Of a stretch of DNA of 64,000 nucleotides, positions 1-15,479 are shown piece by piece. Source of the stretch: Warburgia ugandensis (taxonomy: Eukaryota > Streptophyta > Magnoliopsida > Canellales > Canellaceae); NCBI GenBank assembly GCA_035236585.1, contig CP141137.1:14276327-14340326 (forward strand), read 5' to 3'. The notes under the pieces are model-generated. The model had not been told where the DNA came from. It searched no databases and worked only from the letters and a program-made list of their open reading frames with translations. The position numbers were made by a program, and so were the translations under genes. The first letter of the stretch is position 1, and each line of letters begins with the position of its first letter.

Positions 1-2450
<2,450 letters not shown>

Positions 2451-2454
2451 TACC

Positions 2455-2500
2455 TGATTGGTTGATGCATTAATTTTTATTAAAATAAAATAAAATATTT
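2455..2500. repeat. 46-bp dispersed direct repeat, copy 1
   Basis: AT-rich stretch including the core GTTGATGCATTAA. It recurs in the same orientation at 5033-5077 with only a few small differences. The two copies bracket the kinase pseudogene. Confidence 0.7.
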
Positions 2501-3065
2501 ATCTTTACGGGGTGGAAATGGTTTTGTTGGTTCTGCAACATGCATAGCTGCAGTCTCAAAGGGGATCAAGGTTGTCAGCCTAAGTAGGTTTGGACCCAAC
2601 TTTTGTAGAGAGCATTTTGCTTGTAAGCTGTTTTAGTGTACTTTACACTTTTAATTTTAGTAGATAGTGCTTGTGATGCTAGAGCTTGATTTGTTTACAG
2701 GTCAGGGCCGTCTTCTTATACAGATTCTTGAGTGAATCAAGTGACTTGGGTTTCAGGTTTGCATCTTCATGTTTTATTCAACCAAGCTATCTTTTTTCTT
2801 TTCCACAATTTGTGAATTTGGAGTATTCCAAATGTTGCTTGAAATTCCAAGTTCAAGTTCTTGGGCGCAACAAATGCTTTTATTTTGTAGAAAATTTGCC
2901 AAGTAGATAAACTGGGCCGATTCTTCATAAAAGTGAAAACGGGCGCAGAAGTAATTGAGCCTGGGAAACCAAACTGAGCTGGTTAAGTTCCAGATTTATA
3001 AGGAAGTGTTCTGACATTCATTATGCAGTTTTCTTTATCAATTGACTAAAATTCAAGAATTTTAG

Positions 3066-4090
3066 TAACGTCCTGTTGGTTAACTCCAGTGCGGACCATT
3101 TGAAGGTTGGTGACTTTGGACTAAGCAAGCTCATCAAGGTCCACAATTCTCATGATGTTTACAAAATGATACGAGAGAGTGGAAGCAATGAAAATTTCTC
3201 AATTTTATTATTTTGTTTATTTATCAATTTTTTGTGAGGCGTGGATCTTTGCATGCTAAACTATTTTCATGTCTTTCGAACAAAGACCGGTATATGGCTC
3301 TAGAAGTCTTCAGGCATAGGAATATGACAAGAAAGTCTATGTTTTTTCTTTTGCTATGATCTTGTATGACGTAATTTTCTTTCCTATGAGTTTTTGTGGA
3401 GAATGACAGCTGAATGTCCTTTTTGCCTTGTTACTGACCATATAAGTTTTTCTATAGATGCTCAAAGGAGATTCACCGCTAGCAAGCTATGAACCTTGTG
3501 AAGCTACCAAATACTTCGCAGAAGGACATAGACCTAGCTTTAGAGTAAAAGGATACCTTTCTAAGCTCAGAGAGTAAGTCCAACATATTGAAATCACACA
3601 ACATCTTGACTCTTTAGGTCCGAAGACATCTAGCATTCCACATTTCATCACAGTTTTTTATTCTTGTTAATTAATATTAAAATCTCTAGGAAACTGAAAT
3701 AAAATGGTCTTGACTCTCTTGAGCATTTTGAACAAATGACAGTTGACATTTCTTCTATCAGAAGTCTGCGACTTAGTTTGTTTCATCAGCAAAGCTCCAC
3801 TGAGAGTTCCTCATTGTTGTCCCTAGTAGTTTGTTGTTGCACCTTGATATATGTTTTATTGGCTTACCCTTCCAACTCCCTTTTATTGATAGCACGCATT
3901 GCAAGAGTAGGATTGTAACTTGTAATAGCATGAGTGTCTTCTAACTCCTATTGAATGTCTTAGGTTGACGGAGAATTGCTGGGCTTCCGATATGAACCAA
4001 CGGCCTTCTTTCTTGGAGATTCTCAAGAAGCTTGAAAAGATCAAGGAGAACCTAATTAAAGAGCATCACAGGAATATCTTTTCACAATAG
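3066..4090 (+). pseudogene. Integrin-linked-kinase-type protein kinase, decayed 3' part
   Basis: Four blocks match the C-terminal half of plant ILK/ankyrin kinases (a Raf-like MAP3K group) in order. Block 3066-3187 gives NVLLVNSSADHLKVGDFGLS, the activation-segment start. Block 3286-3370 gives YMALEVFRHR and then, in another frame, a KK-x-x-VFSFAMILYD-like stretch. Block 3458-3573 gives MLKGDSPLASYEPCEATKYF and continues to KLRE. Block 3964-4090 gives LTENCWASDMNQRPSFLEIL and ends at a TAG. Acceptor AG and donor GT sites bound blocks 3 and 4 well. Decay is clear: the donor after block 1 reads AT instead of GT, one base is lost near 3320 within HRKYDKK so the frame shifts, the APE motif is ALE, and the following VDVFSF Asp is Tyr. 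No ankyrin repeats, glycine loop or HRD exon are visible upstream. I read it as a truncated pseudogene of a host gene. Confidence 0.85.
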
Positions 4091-5032
4091 CTGAGTACCA
4101 ATATGTTTCTGCCCATAGATGCTATTTTTCTCTGTTGCCCCGAAGTTGCTGGATCATGTTGACAACTTGTCAAGAGAACTAAAGAAGATTGCACATGATA
4201 TGGGAAAATGGGGAATGGTGGGGTTCGGTAACCACCAGAAATGTTGATACATTTTGTTATCTAGGGATCAAAAGGTTCTGATAGTGACCTTACACTTAAA
4301 ATGTTTCAAGCATTGCCAAGCCAGGTTTCCAAGCTGGATAAAGCAGCTAATTCCTACCAAAGAGTTAAATGTCCTATGGACAGGAATTTCTTTCTTTTTC
4401 TTTATATCTAAACTCCTATACGGGGATAGCTCAAAGCCATTGGGCATTTGTTTCTTTCTCACCTGTTTTAGTTTTTATGACTCACTTTCTTAGAACACTG
4501 ATTCTTACTACACAATTGGGCAACTGAGTGTCTTTTGTAAATGGAGTCACTGTTTTCTGATGGCAGACTTGATCATGTTCTGTTAATATCGTGCTATTTC
4601 CTTGTATCATGTAAGTGCTGCTCCAGCCACTAGGATTCGCTGACATTTCAGTGCACGAACAGGAAAAAGGAATGGAACCCAAGCTAAGCTGCAGAATAAA
4701 GAAAAATAAAATGCCCACATTATACAAAGAGAAGGAAGTTCAAGATTAATTTTTTTATAAAGGAAATACGTTTCATGGAAATAACAGGTACATGCAAGAA
4801 GAGCTTCTACATGGAGGGTGAAAGGCATGTGAAGAAGTGCACGAGCAAATTTATTATGGATGGTGGGTTCTTTTTTAGATGTAAGCCATTTATCATGTTC
4901 CGAGTGACTTGGACAGTACAGTTGCGACCAATTACATGGGTTAGATGGGACAGGGACCAATTCCCTGCCCTATTGATGCTTTTAACCTAAGTTTCTTTTA
5001 GCTAAAAATCAACAACACTAATTTTTATTGGG
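4091..5032 (+). other. Unassigned stretch with coding-like segments
   Basis: Just downstream of the kinase remnant, two segments look coding in composition. One at about 4145-4245 gives KLLDHVDNLSRELKKIAHDM and ends at a stop. The other at 4274-4383 gives SDLTLKMFQALPSQVSKLDK and continues without a stop for about 37 codons. Both are amphipathic, coiled-coil-like. I do not recognise the family. They may be exons of a second decayed host gene. Confidence 0.3.
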
Positions 5033-5077
5033 TGATTAGTTGATGCATTAATTTTTATTAAAAATAATAAAATATTT
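5033..5077. repeat. 46-bp dispersed direct repeat, copy 2
   Basis: Second copy of the 2455-2500 sequence, same orientation. Confidence 0.7.
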
Positions 5078-5107
5078 CCCTTGACATATTTCAAATATCA
5101 CTAAAGA

Positions 5108-5182
5108 TATCACAGAATAAATGTCACATATCTCAGATATCACAGAACATATGGCACATATCTCAGATGTCACAAAAGATAT
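5108..5182. repeat. Tandem repeat, 30-bp unit, 2.5 copies
   Basis: Units at 5108-5137 and 5138-5167 share TATCACAGAA and CACATATCTCAGA, and a partial third follows. The array is AT-rich with recurrent TATC and TCTCAG words. Confidence 0.75.
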
Positions 5183-5310
5183 CATCGGAGATGTCGCAGG
5201 AGATGTGCCAACAGAAATGTCAAACATACACCTTAAATCAGTTGTTTATTTGTTCATGCTACTTTCATGTAATTCCATTGCATAGTATGCCTAAAAATGA
5301 AGTACCCGAT

Positions 5311-5313
<3 letters not shown>

Positions 5314-5356
<43 letters not shown>
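5314..5356. repeat. (TA)n microsatellite
   Basis: A 43-bp uninterrupted TA run. Confidence 0.95.
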
Positions 5357-5358
<2 letters not shown>

Positions 5359-5820
5359 ATTGTGTAACTCATTCGTCTCAATGCTGCTGTGATATTGTGA
5401 GAAGTATGTCCATATTAGTGACCCGGAAATATGTTCATGACGCTATACTACGATGCCAACAGTGAGGCTTTGCTGTCAACTGAGATTATGATCATATACA
5501 GCAGGAAAATTCTCGGGATGATTAAAAAAATTTCTCGAGAATTCCAACTTTTCATTTCCAGATACGAGCTTAACATCCCGAATAATTCACAAAGAACTTT
5601 GGCATTTTTCGTTAGTTGTATCTTTGTCGGAGTAAATGTGAACACTTGCTTGCTTCCTGAGCTTGAAGTTCGTAACTTAAGTGATAGTGGAAGCAACAAG
5701 TGAAAGATTCCATGTAGCTGGATATCATTATCATCTCCTGAAAATTGGACTACCAAGAAATAGCTCAGGTCTATTGCCTGTTTTCTTCCCTTTTCTGGGT
5801 GGCAGCGAAACGTGCAAGAT

Positions 5821-5838
5821 GGGGGGGGGGGGGGGGGG
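5821..5838. repeat. Poly-G tract, 18 bp
   Basis: Homopolymer of 18 G on the plus strand. Confidence 0.95.
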
Positions 5839-5885
5839 CAGGAGGACATGATTCATCTCCAAATCTTTGGAATGATTACACCCCA

Positions 5886-5888
<3 letters not shown>

Positions 5889-5929
<41 letters not shown>
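5889..5929. repeat. (TC)n microsatellite
   Basis: About 20 TC units, 50 bp after the poly-G tract. Confidence 0.95.
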
Positions 5930-5932
<3 letters not shown>

Positions 5933-7319
5933 CGAGAACTCTCTCTTCTTCTTACTCAGACTCGCCATCCTCATTCGCTGTCATGACGTGGCTCTCTCTC
6001 CACATTTCTCTCACGAGGAAGGTCCATGTGAACACTATAATGATAATATCTTTCTTAAATCATTAGTTGATAATAGATTTTGTTTTTCATTTTTAGAGAG
6101 CACTAGTGCCACCCACAAACCAAAGCAATGGCTATCATTTCAGTTGTCTTATTTTTTATTTAGCCGACAAACTTGGCATGGACAAACTTAATTTAAAGAT
6201 GTTCCTACCAGCTCGCATTTATTCTCTGAACCTAAGCAGACTGAACTATGATCACTCACAGTACAATGTGCACCTAACAAAGCTCGTATTCCCGTACCTT
6301 ACACTTTTGTTATTTATTTTGCTGTATTTTACGAGAAACAAAAAAGAAAAAGAAAATGATAAGCGGCCGACGAGAACAATCTTTTAATTGTACGGAGAAT
6401 AGCAACCAAAATTCCCCTCATAAGGAAACTCCAATAGCCCTGGTTTTAAGGAATGCTAGCTGTCATCTGAGTGAGATAAAGTGCCCAACATGCAACATGG
6501 ACGTACCTTCTGGTCATTGTGGGACCTACAGAGTCCATCTAGAGATCATCGCGCCACTTGCACCTTGGCGATGGGCAGAAGCCTCATAGTGATATCATCA
6601 GCGCCTGATGTTTTATCCATAAGAAAACTAATGAAATATACAATCCGATGATGCCAAGGTGGGCTTTCACAAATGTGGTGCTAAACTGTACGTCATATTG
6701 CAGTTGGTTTGGCATTCCTCTCTTATAGCTAATTGTATATGAGGCCCGGTAAGTATATATATTCAAGTAGAGAAAAGTATACGTGCCCATTTTCTAAGAA
6801 GGTAAAACTTTGATTGCATATGTAAGTCATTCTTATTATTAAAAATGACATAGATCAATTTTTTATGCCCATTGAATGGCTGTAGCCTTTTTTTTTAAGG
6901 TAAAAAAGTTAGGATCATTCATTCTTGTTCATTTTTAAAAAAATCCCAAAACATGTAGTTAGATCATCCAAATGCATTGATTTCTCACAAATTACCTATG
7001 AACATGATAAACAAATTAGATCTACTGAAAAAGACATGCATTACATGAAAAAATAGGCGTGTACACCTTCCTTTCTTAAGCATGTATGCTTGCTGGGAAT
7101 CATTGTTTCCATGGGCATAGAATAGACAATACATTAAGATCAAGGGGATTTTTAGCAAATACCAACAAGTACATAGACAAATGACCATATCTAGCAATAT
7201 AACTAACATGTGGAAAACAATAAAATTAGGTGAATGCCATGAATTGTGCAAACATTGACAACATCTCTATCACTAAATTCATCCAGGATAATTCACTTTT
7301 AATTGGATAAAAGTAGAGA

Positions 7320-7320
7320 T

Positions 7321-7351
<31 letters not shown>

Positions 7352-7373
7352 TATTTATTTATTTATTTATTTA
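7320..7373. repeat. (AT)n-(TTTA)n compound microsatellite
   Basis: An AT run of about 28 bp passes directly into five to six TTAT/TTTA tetranucleotide units. Confidence 0.9.
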
Positions 7374-7714
7374 AAGACAATGACTTCTCATGAAGCCAAA
7401 GTATCAACTGAATAATCAAAATGAGATTGCCAAAGTCAAAAGTTCTCTTACCTAATAAATAGGTAAATAAGTTACAAAGGCAAATTTTGATACATTCTAT
7501 TTGGTTACTTAAATTTTCCCTTATTTGTAAGAAGATGAGAGATCTAAAAGCTACCTCAGTTCATCAAAAAATGCATAATGCAATATATACTTGAACTAGA
7601 ATATTGGTTGAAGCATAGTTTAAGAACTTGAAAAGCCTCCTTTACACAAGTGGAACATTGACATTGAAAGCTTCATCTCAACAGTGGCAAATTGGCAAAA
7701 AAAAATTATCTAAC

Positions 7715-8180
7715 AATGGCAGGAAGGATTCAACTTATTAAATATGTTTTCTAAAATTTTTAAGTGTTGCCAATCTATCTTGAATTTATTAGATAAGATT
7801 CTAAGTAACTTGTAGGAGGCTAACAAAGAAGGAGATCATGCCATATGGTTAGTCTTAACAAAGTTTGTTTGCCTAGACATTTGAGAGACCTTAGGGAATA
7901 AGAACATAAAAAAATTTAATAGAGAAATTTTATCTAAATGGCTTTGGAGATTTGTCGAGAAAGAGTAGAATCTTTTGCAACAAAGTACTAAGACTAAGTG
8001 CTAATTTATTTAGGGTTGCTGGAGTACTGATGAGAGGAAAATTAGGCATTATTCTCACCTATGGAGTAGCATCTTCATTGAAAGCAACTTTTATTAGACT
8101 CCAAGTGAGGTTAGGAAACAAATTCTCATTTTGGAATAACCTTTAGTGAGGAGAAGAGATTTTTGCATCTATATTTGATG
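7715..8180 (+). mobile_element. LINE/L1 fragment, end of RT ORF (zf-RVT region)
   Basis: Read in the plus frames, with stops and frame changes, this region follows the C-terminal part of plant L1 ORF2. It has a segment like GRIQLIKYVF, then H-x-V-S-x-x-K-V-C, then LRDLG-like and FN-x-x-L-x-K-W-L-W-R-F, followed by GCWSTDERKIRHYSHLW and a VG-x-x-x-x-F-W-like end. These are the conserved words of the reverse-transcriptase tail and the zf-RVT domain. There is no RT core, endonuclease or poly-A tail, so it is a short dead fragment. Confidence 0.65.
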
Positions 8181-8473
8181 GAATCTTCAATAGCACTAAC
8201 TAAAAAGTGTTGGCAATTACTGAATGTGTTTTAATTGACACCTTTGGAGTTGCTCACTAGGATTTCTAATTTAGAAAAAAATATTTTTTTCGTATAGGCA
8301 CATAGTTGGAAGGATGTCTAGTGTATTTTTTATATTATTTGCTTCAACTTCTGCAAACCAAATAAGCTTATGTAGATTTCCAAAGCTTATTCAAATGTTG
8401 GCAAGAGAGTAGATTGAGCACCTTAGAATTCAAAGCTTTCCTTCACTACCTACAACACTAATTTTCACAGAGA

Positions 8474-9298
<825 letters not shown>

Positions 9299-9715
9299 CA
9301 CTACTACACAGGAGGCTTTTAAAGTTGGTAAAAAATATTAACAGAAGTCGGTAACGAAAGCGACTTCTCTAGCTGACTTGGAAAATTGATAAGAAAATAA
9401 GTCAATAAAGAAACGACTTTAAAAACACAAATTTTAAAGTTGTTCTAAAAAATTACTTTAAAAAAGGAGACTTGTAAAGTCATTTGGAGAAAACTACTTC
9501 AAAAACAGCCTATTTGGAAGTCTTTTTTTTTTTAATGACTTCAAAGATACCAGTTTTGAAGTCATTCTTAAAAAATGACTTAAAAAATGGAGTATTTTAA
9601 AGTCATTTTTTCCAAACAACTTCAAATTGGGACTCTTTTGAAGTCGCTTTTTTAGAACAACTTCAAAAGAATCTGTCTTTGAAATTGATTTTTTTAAATG
9701 ACTTTAAAAGTGTTT
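9299..9715. repeat. CACTA 5' terminus and subterminal repeats
   Basis: Begins with CACTACTACACAGG. About a dozen copies of an 8-10 bp word around AAGTC-ATT / AATGACTT follow, alternating in orientation at roughly 30-bp intervals. Candidate three-base target duplication GCA immediately before; its partner is not located. Confidence 0.7.
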
Positions 9716-9885
9716 TTTTTTTCTTTTACTTACATTGCAATCTACTTGCATTTCTATGTACATTCAATGTACAACGTGTTACATTTTTCTTACAATCTCT
9801 AAACACATGAAAAAGAAACATACATTCACTTCCACATTGGGTATAAAACATCCAAATTCTTCATCCATTCACATCACACCACACC

Positions 9886-12560
9886 TGTAATGCTTGAGCA
9901 ATTTACGCTATTTTAACAAAAATTGGACATTCTATAGGAAATGAACTGAGTTAAATGTTTCACTTTATTTAAAATAGTAAATTAAGGAATTTTGAGGAAA
10001 CTTAATGCCATTAGATTCTACTCGAAAAATGGAATCCAACGCCTCAAAGAACGCTGAAAACGGAGTTTGTATGAAGAAGTTACGGCCGTTTAAAGATCAG
10101 GGACAGTTCTATAATTTAAACAGAAAAACAAAAAAGGCAAAAAACACAGGGGGCCATTTTGATAACAGTACCCCATTGTCTTCTTCCTCTAGATTTCTCT
10201 AGAAACCCTAGTTTCTAGAGAAATCTACCACCGCCATAGCAGGGCTATAAAAAGCCCCATCTCCCCCTCTCCAAAAACGTAATTTTCCAATCATTTTGAG
10301 ATTGGGGTTTCCAGCAAAATCGGAAACCCGTCTCAAACCAGTCGTCCCTGAGTTTTCCGGCGACGGCCAGGCCCAAGTCAGGCCGGCCATACCCGTCTCC
10401 CCATTTCCCCTCTCTCTTTTCCAGTCTGGCATTGGGGTTTTTCCTTCATCGAGTTTTCCCAGTGGCATGGGGTTTTCAGAACCGAAATGGAGGACTACCA
10501 GGCGGGAGGAGCGCCATCTCCAGCTGCCCAGGTAAGCTGTCCTTCCCTTCTTTCCGTTTCACTTCCCCCAGGCCAAGATCCATGCCAGATCTGGCCTTTT
10601 CCCAGCCATTTTCCAGCCGGGTTTCCTGGCCAGAAAACGCTCCAAGCGGTTCTAGCCGATTGTGCACGAACAAGACGTCCCAGGGACGCCATGCTCCATG
10701 TACGCCTGGGACAGGGTCCCTAGGATGGGTTCCTGGCGTACGAAAGTGCGTACATTGTCCCAGGTGCGGCCTTCGGGTGCGCGTGCAACATGGGGAACGG
10801 GGCCTGGCTTGACCAGGATGCACGAGGTGCCCTAGGAGTTGAGACGCGCCATGTACACCAAAGGTGCGTCCGTGCGATGCCATCCAGGATGCGCGTCATA
10901 GCACGTCGCTTGAGCTTGCATGTGCGCGTGCAAAACGCGGTCCCTGGCATGGCCTTTGAGTGCACATGCAAGTGAGGCGATCGCGGTTCAACCAGGATGC
11001 ACAGGTGTCCTGGGAACTGGGACACGCGGACCCAATGAGACTTTAAAGTTAGGATTAGAGGACAATTTACAGAGTTAGCCATGGAATAGTAGATCCACAT
11101 CATAGGATCCAGCCTGACAATGAATTAGGCAAGGACCCATGGACCCAATAGGCAGAGCTAGCGATCTAATGTCTAAATAGATTGAAATTAATAAGGACTC
11201 CTTGTATCCATTCATACGCAGGAGTTTATAAATGAGACCCATGGACGGGTTGAGTGATAAAGGACGCGACTCCAGGAGACTTTGAGGTAGGTGCTCTATC
11301 ACTACTAGACTTTTAAAAAGAGCCATGATTGTTTTGAATGCATGTTTCAAGTATAAGTTATATGATTTGTTTAGCATAACTTAATCTTATAAATGAATTC
11401 AGCATACATATGACAAATACATTATGCATAGACATGTTTTGCAAACAATTGCATATATTACATAATTTGTGAGAATTGAGCTTTTGAAAAATTACATGTC
11501 CTTGAGGGTTACCAAAAGACGCTGGGTAGGCAATTGTGAGGGCCAGGCAGTTGTGAGGGACCCAAAGAGGACAGGTTTTGAAAAAGAGCTTTTCGCTTGT
11601 TTGGTCTTATATGATTTGGGCTAATAAGCTCGTGGGCGCTATGCCAAGAGGTTTGGGTTGGCCTCCAGCCTCTACCACTACTAGGTGGAATGGGTACCAT
11701 GCCCAAAAAGGGCAACATCCCTACATTGACTGCATGTGGTATAGGGGGCTACCACTAGTGTCAAGGCACTGCGTCGACGTGTCATATGCCCCGTTGAGGC
11801 TATGACCAAGTGTCCTCAGGTACCCGGGAACCACACGGCAGCGAGGTCATGGGCATAGTTTGGGCCTTATGGTTTCGTGGATTTACTTGCATTGCATATG
11901 GCATGACATGAGGTTGGTCGACCATACCATGAGTTGGATTCAGTTGAGCATCTTATGCATATCATTATGTTTATGATATATATGATACTTTCGACTTGGT
12001 TTGTGTGATTCTTTAAGTCATTAGTATTCCAATTTGACAATGGTTTTTTATATTGATATTGAATATGATTGTTCGAACATGCACATGTTTTTAAGAGCAT
12101 ATGATTTTAAACATAGCATGCATTGTAAAACTAATAGTGATAGACTCCTACTGAGTATAGTATATACTCACCCTATCCTTAACATTTTTCAAGATAGTTC
12201 CATTCACGAGTAGAGGACGCCTATGTTAGTACTACGAACAAGTAGATCAAAAGGAGACAATCATACATGTAAGTAAACACTCTACCTTTTGGATATGTAT
12301 TTGTATTTATTTACAGTTGGGCTGTGAGCTGTGACTGAATAGACCTGGGAAAAGATATTTATGATTTCTGAAGTTTTTCAAAAATTACTTTGGTTGTTGT
12401 GAAAGCAAACGACACTCGGGGTTTTCAAAATGAGTTTAAAACTAAAGATTTTCCGCTGCATTGCATAGTTTTTATAAAATGGTTTTTAAATAGGGATGCA
12501 TCCTGCCTTAGGAATTAGACATTGCATTTAAAAATGCATGAGAAAACCCAGGTTGTCGCA
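9886..12560 (+). mobile_element. Solo LTR, long Ty3/gypsy (Tekay/Del-like) type
   Basis: Starts TGTAATGC and ends GTTGTCGCA, giving the TG...CA ends of an LTR, and is bounded by the perfect 5-bp duplication ACACC at 9881-9885 and 12561-12565. The flanking CACTA sequence (CATTCACTTCCACA words on both sides) is continuous across it. The 2675-bp interior has no gag or pol. It holds a GC-rich block at about 10300-10980 with recurring GGGAC, CGTAC and GCGTG words. Length, ends and lack of coding capacity fit a Tekay/Del-type solo LTR. It looks whole as an LTR and is younger than the CACTA host. Confidence 0.7.
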
Positions 12561-12565
12561 ACACC

Positions 12566-13571
12566 ACATTCACTTCCACACTACATTCACATCTTGAAAT
12601 GACTTGATAATTAAAGAAATCAAACCACATATACTGTAATCTCCACATGCACTTCATTTACACCACATCTGCATTCACAGTCACTTTATTTACACTCCAA
12701 GTTCCCATAATTCATCATCCCATGAAATATATATGCTTCATCAAAAATAATAAAAACTAGAAGAATACATGCATATCCACGTTCATTTCATTTACAATCC
12801 AAGCTCCCCTCATTCATCACATAAAATGCATATACTTTAATGAAAATAATGAAAAGTAAAAGAAAATATACATATCAATGAAAAGAATACTTTATTATGG
12901 ATAATGAAATTTACATTCATGTAGTTACTCCAAATGTTCTAATTGAAACACATTACATATTCAGTCCATTTATTGCATATTTCATTGAGGTTTGCTTTAG
13001 AGTAACTCTTCTTGTTTGCTAATTCAGAAAGTACAGCAGTCTGTAATACAACATTTTTAATTTAGTTGACACATTCTTGTGAGCTGGAATTCATCAACAT
13101 TTGTGAAAAAATATAAGATTGTAACCAGTAAAAAGTGTCTTACATTTTTTAATTGGAGACACTAACACCATCAAGTATTAGTATCTTCATGTATCTCAGC
13201 ATATAGTACCAACACTCCTAACCATATTACTGTTTAGGGCATTGTGCAAGAAGGAAAGTAAAAATGATCAATAAATTCCATGTGTTACATTGTACATTTA
13301 GCTTATAAAATAGAGTAATTAACTATTTTATATACCTTCACATTCTTCTAAGTGAGTTTTGGTGGTTGCATAGTCTTGCTCACATTGGCCCATGTAAACC
13401 ATACGCTACAAGTTTAAATTCCAAATGCATTAGATACGAATCAAAATTACTAATCTATACATAATACATGAAAAGACTAAAAGATTACTTATTTATGATT
13501 TCTACAAGAGCTAGACAGGCATGCAATCCATAAGAATAAAAAAAGAATGCTTACCCACAGTGTACATCCAA
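12566..13571. other. CACTA interior without coding capacity
   Basis: AT-rich continuation of the element left of the solo LTR, with CATTCACTTCC-type words near its start. No open frame or repeat of note. Confidence 0.4.
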
Positions 13572-15092
13572 CACTACTACACATGAGGCTTTCAAAGTCA
13601 CCATAAAGAAGTCATTATATTGACTGTCGACTTTGTAAATATTTTACAAGTCAGTTAGATAAAAATAACTTTAAAAATATGGACTCAAGAAGTTGTTTAA
13701 TGAAAAATGACTTAATCAGTCTGGCATGAAGAGGAATTTTTTCACGAGAAGGACTTTTAAAGTTGTTTATACCTAAATGACCTTATATGTCAACAACTTT
13801 TGAAATTGTTTAAACCTTAATAACTTTAAAAGTCAATAACTTTTGAAGTGGTTAAGCTGAAAGACTTCAAAAGTATACACATAAATTTGGTGCAAAGATT
13901 ATTATATGTGGGAGAGGATTTTTAAATTTGTTTGATGCAAACGACTTTGAAAGTTATTGACATTTAAAGTTATTTGGGAAACAACTTTAAATGTCAATTA
14001 CTTTTAAGGTCATTTAGTACTAAACAGCTTTAAAAGTGAGTCACTTTTCCGACATATACTTTTGAAGTCATTTGATTCAAGCGACTTCAAAAGTGATTGT
14101 CTTTTAAAGTTGTTTAGTACTAAATGACTTCAAAAGTCCTTGTTCATCTAAAAAAAAAAGAATCGAAGCCATCTCATTTTTCCTGTATCCCTTATTCATG
14201 TTCTTCTTCTCACAGGTGGCATGATGTCGTCCTTCTTATGCCTCTCTCCTTTTCCCTTCTTGTTTTTCATTTTGGATATTTTGTTTGTTTTTGTGTCATG
14301 AAAAACATTGTAAGTAAACCACAACTTTTTTTTATCACAAATTACTTTCTTGTTACTAACTCTCTCTATTTTTATTTTATAAATCAAGTGGGTTTTCTCA
14401 CTACAGATGATGGGGTTAAGAAGTGTGTTAGATCATCCTAATTTTACAAAAATTGTATGATTTCATTAAAAATGACAACTACTTCTCTCTCTAACCCTCA
14501 CTATTGGAGAAAGGGAGAACATTACGATTTATGGTTCTCATCTAAAATTAGGGTTTAATGAAGAGTTGTGGTTATACCATCAAATTTTGGTTAAGAAAAA
14601 TCAGGACATTCTCCCCATAGAATGGTGTTAGCTGAATGCTACGAGGCTAGATTTTGATGAAAAAAAATCATATTTGCTCTTCGATGTTATATTAATAAAA
14701 TATAATAATAAGTAACACTGAATGTAATCAAAAAATAATTTGATTTCCTTGTTCACTTGTTGGTTTATATATGTTTGTGTGTATGCAAAGAATACATGAA
14801 TCACTACTGAGTATTATAAAAAAATTGATTTCATTGTGTATTTATGTAAGATATTGTGATGTACAAAAAAATAAACATATATATATATATATATATTTGA
14901 AGTGAAAATATATTATTTTTTAAAGTCATTTATCTTAAATGACATTTATCTTAAATGACATTTAAAGTTTTGACTTTTAAAGTCATTTGTCTTAAATGAC
15001 TTTAAAAGATTGGACTTTTAAAGTCACTTAAATGTAAATGATTTTAAATTTATAAGTTTGTTTTAAGAGTTATTTCGTCGACTTTTGCAGTG
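13572..15092 (+). mobile_element. Possible non-autonomous CACTA derivative (nested or head of the autonomous copy)
   Basis: Begins CACTACTACACATGAGG, has subterminal AAGT-CATTT repeats at 13590-14150 and 14925-15060, and may end in TTTTGCAGTG. It carries no transposase. Its segment 14745-14900 is related to 18885-19035 downstream of the TNPD remnant, as expected if it is an internally deleted family member. Against nesting: the three bases before (CAA) and after (CTT) do not match, so the right border is uncertain. Confidence 0.45.
14877..14896. repeat. (AT)n microsatellite
   Basis: Short AT run just before the third subterminal repeat cluster. Confidence 0.85.
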
Positions 15093-15479
15093 CTTTTTTC
15101 AAATGTGTTCATGATTTATACACAAAAACTAAGGTGGATTTTGATTTGACTATCCTCAACCAAATCCTAATTATGAATTATAACTACATTCACAAATTCA
15201 GGGTCAATATAGATTTTAGAGTGATGGTTAGCATCTCTTTGTGTTGTCTCATACGTATTGTCACATTTGAAGAATTTTTACAAGGTTATGGATAGAAACT
15301 TTTCTTTTTAAATTTAATTTTCTTTTTTAATGTATCTATCATATTTTGCTTTTTTGCATTGTCAATTGAAAATTTTCATGTAAGGTAGTTAATTCAAATA
15401 CTTGTAATTCTTGTATACCTAGTGTTTAGTAAAATGACTAACCTAATCTTTTCATGTCTAACTAGTTTTCATCCACAAA

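Larger units (their letters stand above)
5357..7700. other. Intergenic with microsatellites, no gene recognised
   Basis: Contains an 18-bp G run at 5821-5838, a CT microsatellite at 5889-5929 and an AT/TTTA microsatellite at 7320-7373. Reading frames of 60-148 codons here are either built on the CT run or show no family similarity. I see no transposon ends. Confidence 0.5.

Noticed and set aside
5448-5849. 133-codon minus-strand frame
   Set aside because: Its start is a poly-Pro stretch encoded by the 18-bp G run, no domain is visible, and an overlapping plus-strand frame is equally long in places.
10208-11103. Overlapping frames of 60-135 codons on both strands
   Set aside because: They lie in the GC-rich array of a solo LTR, where stop codons are rare. 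Composition is Arg/Pro/Gly-biased and no family is recognisable.
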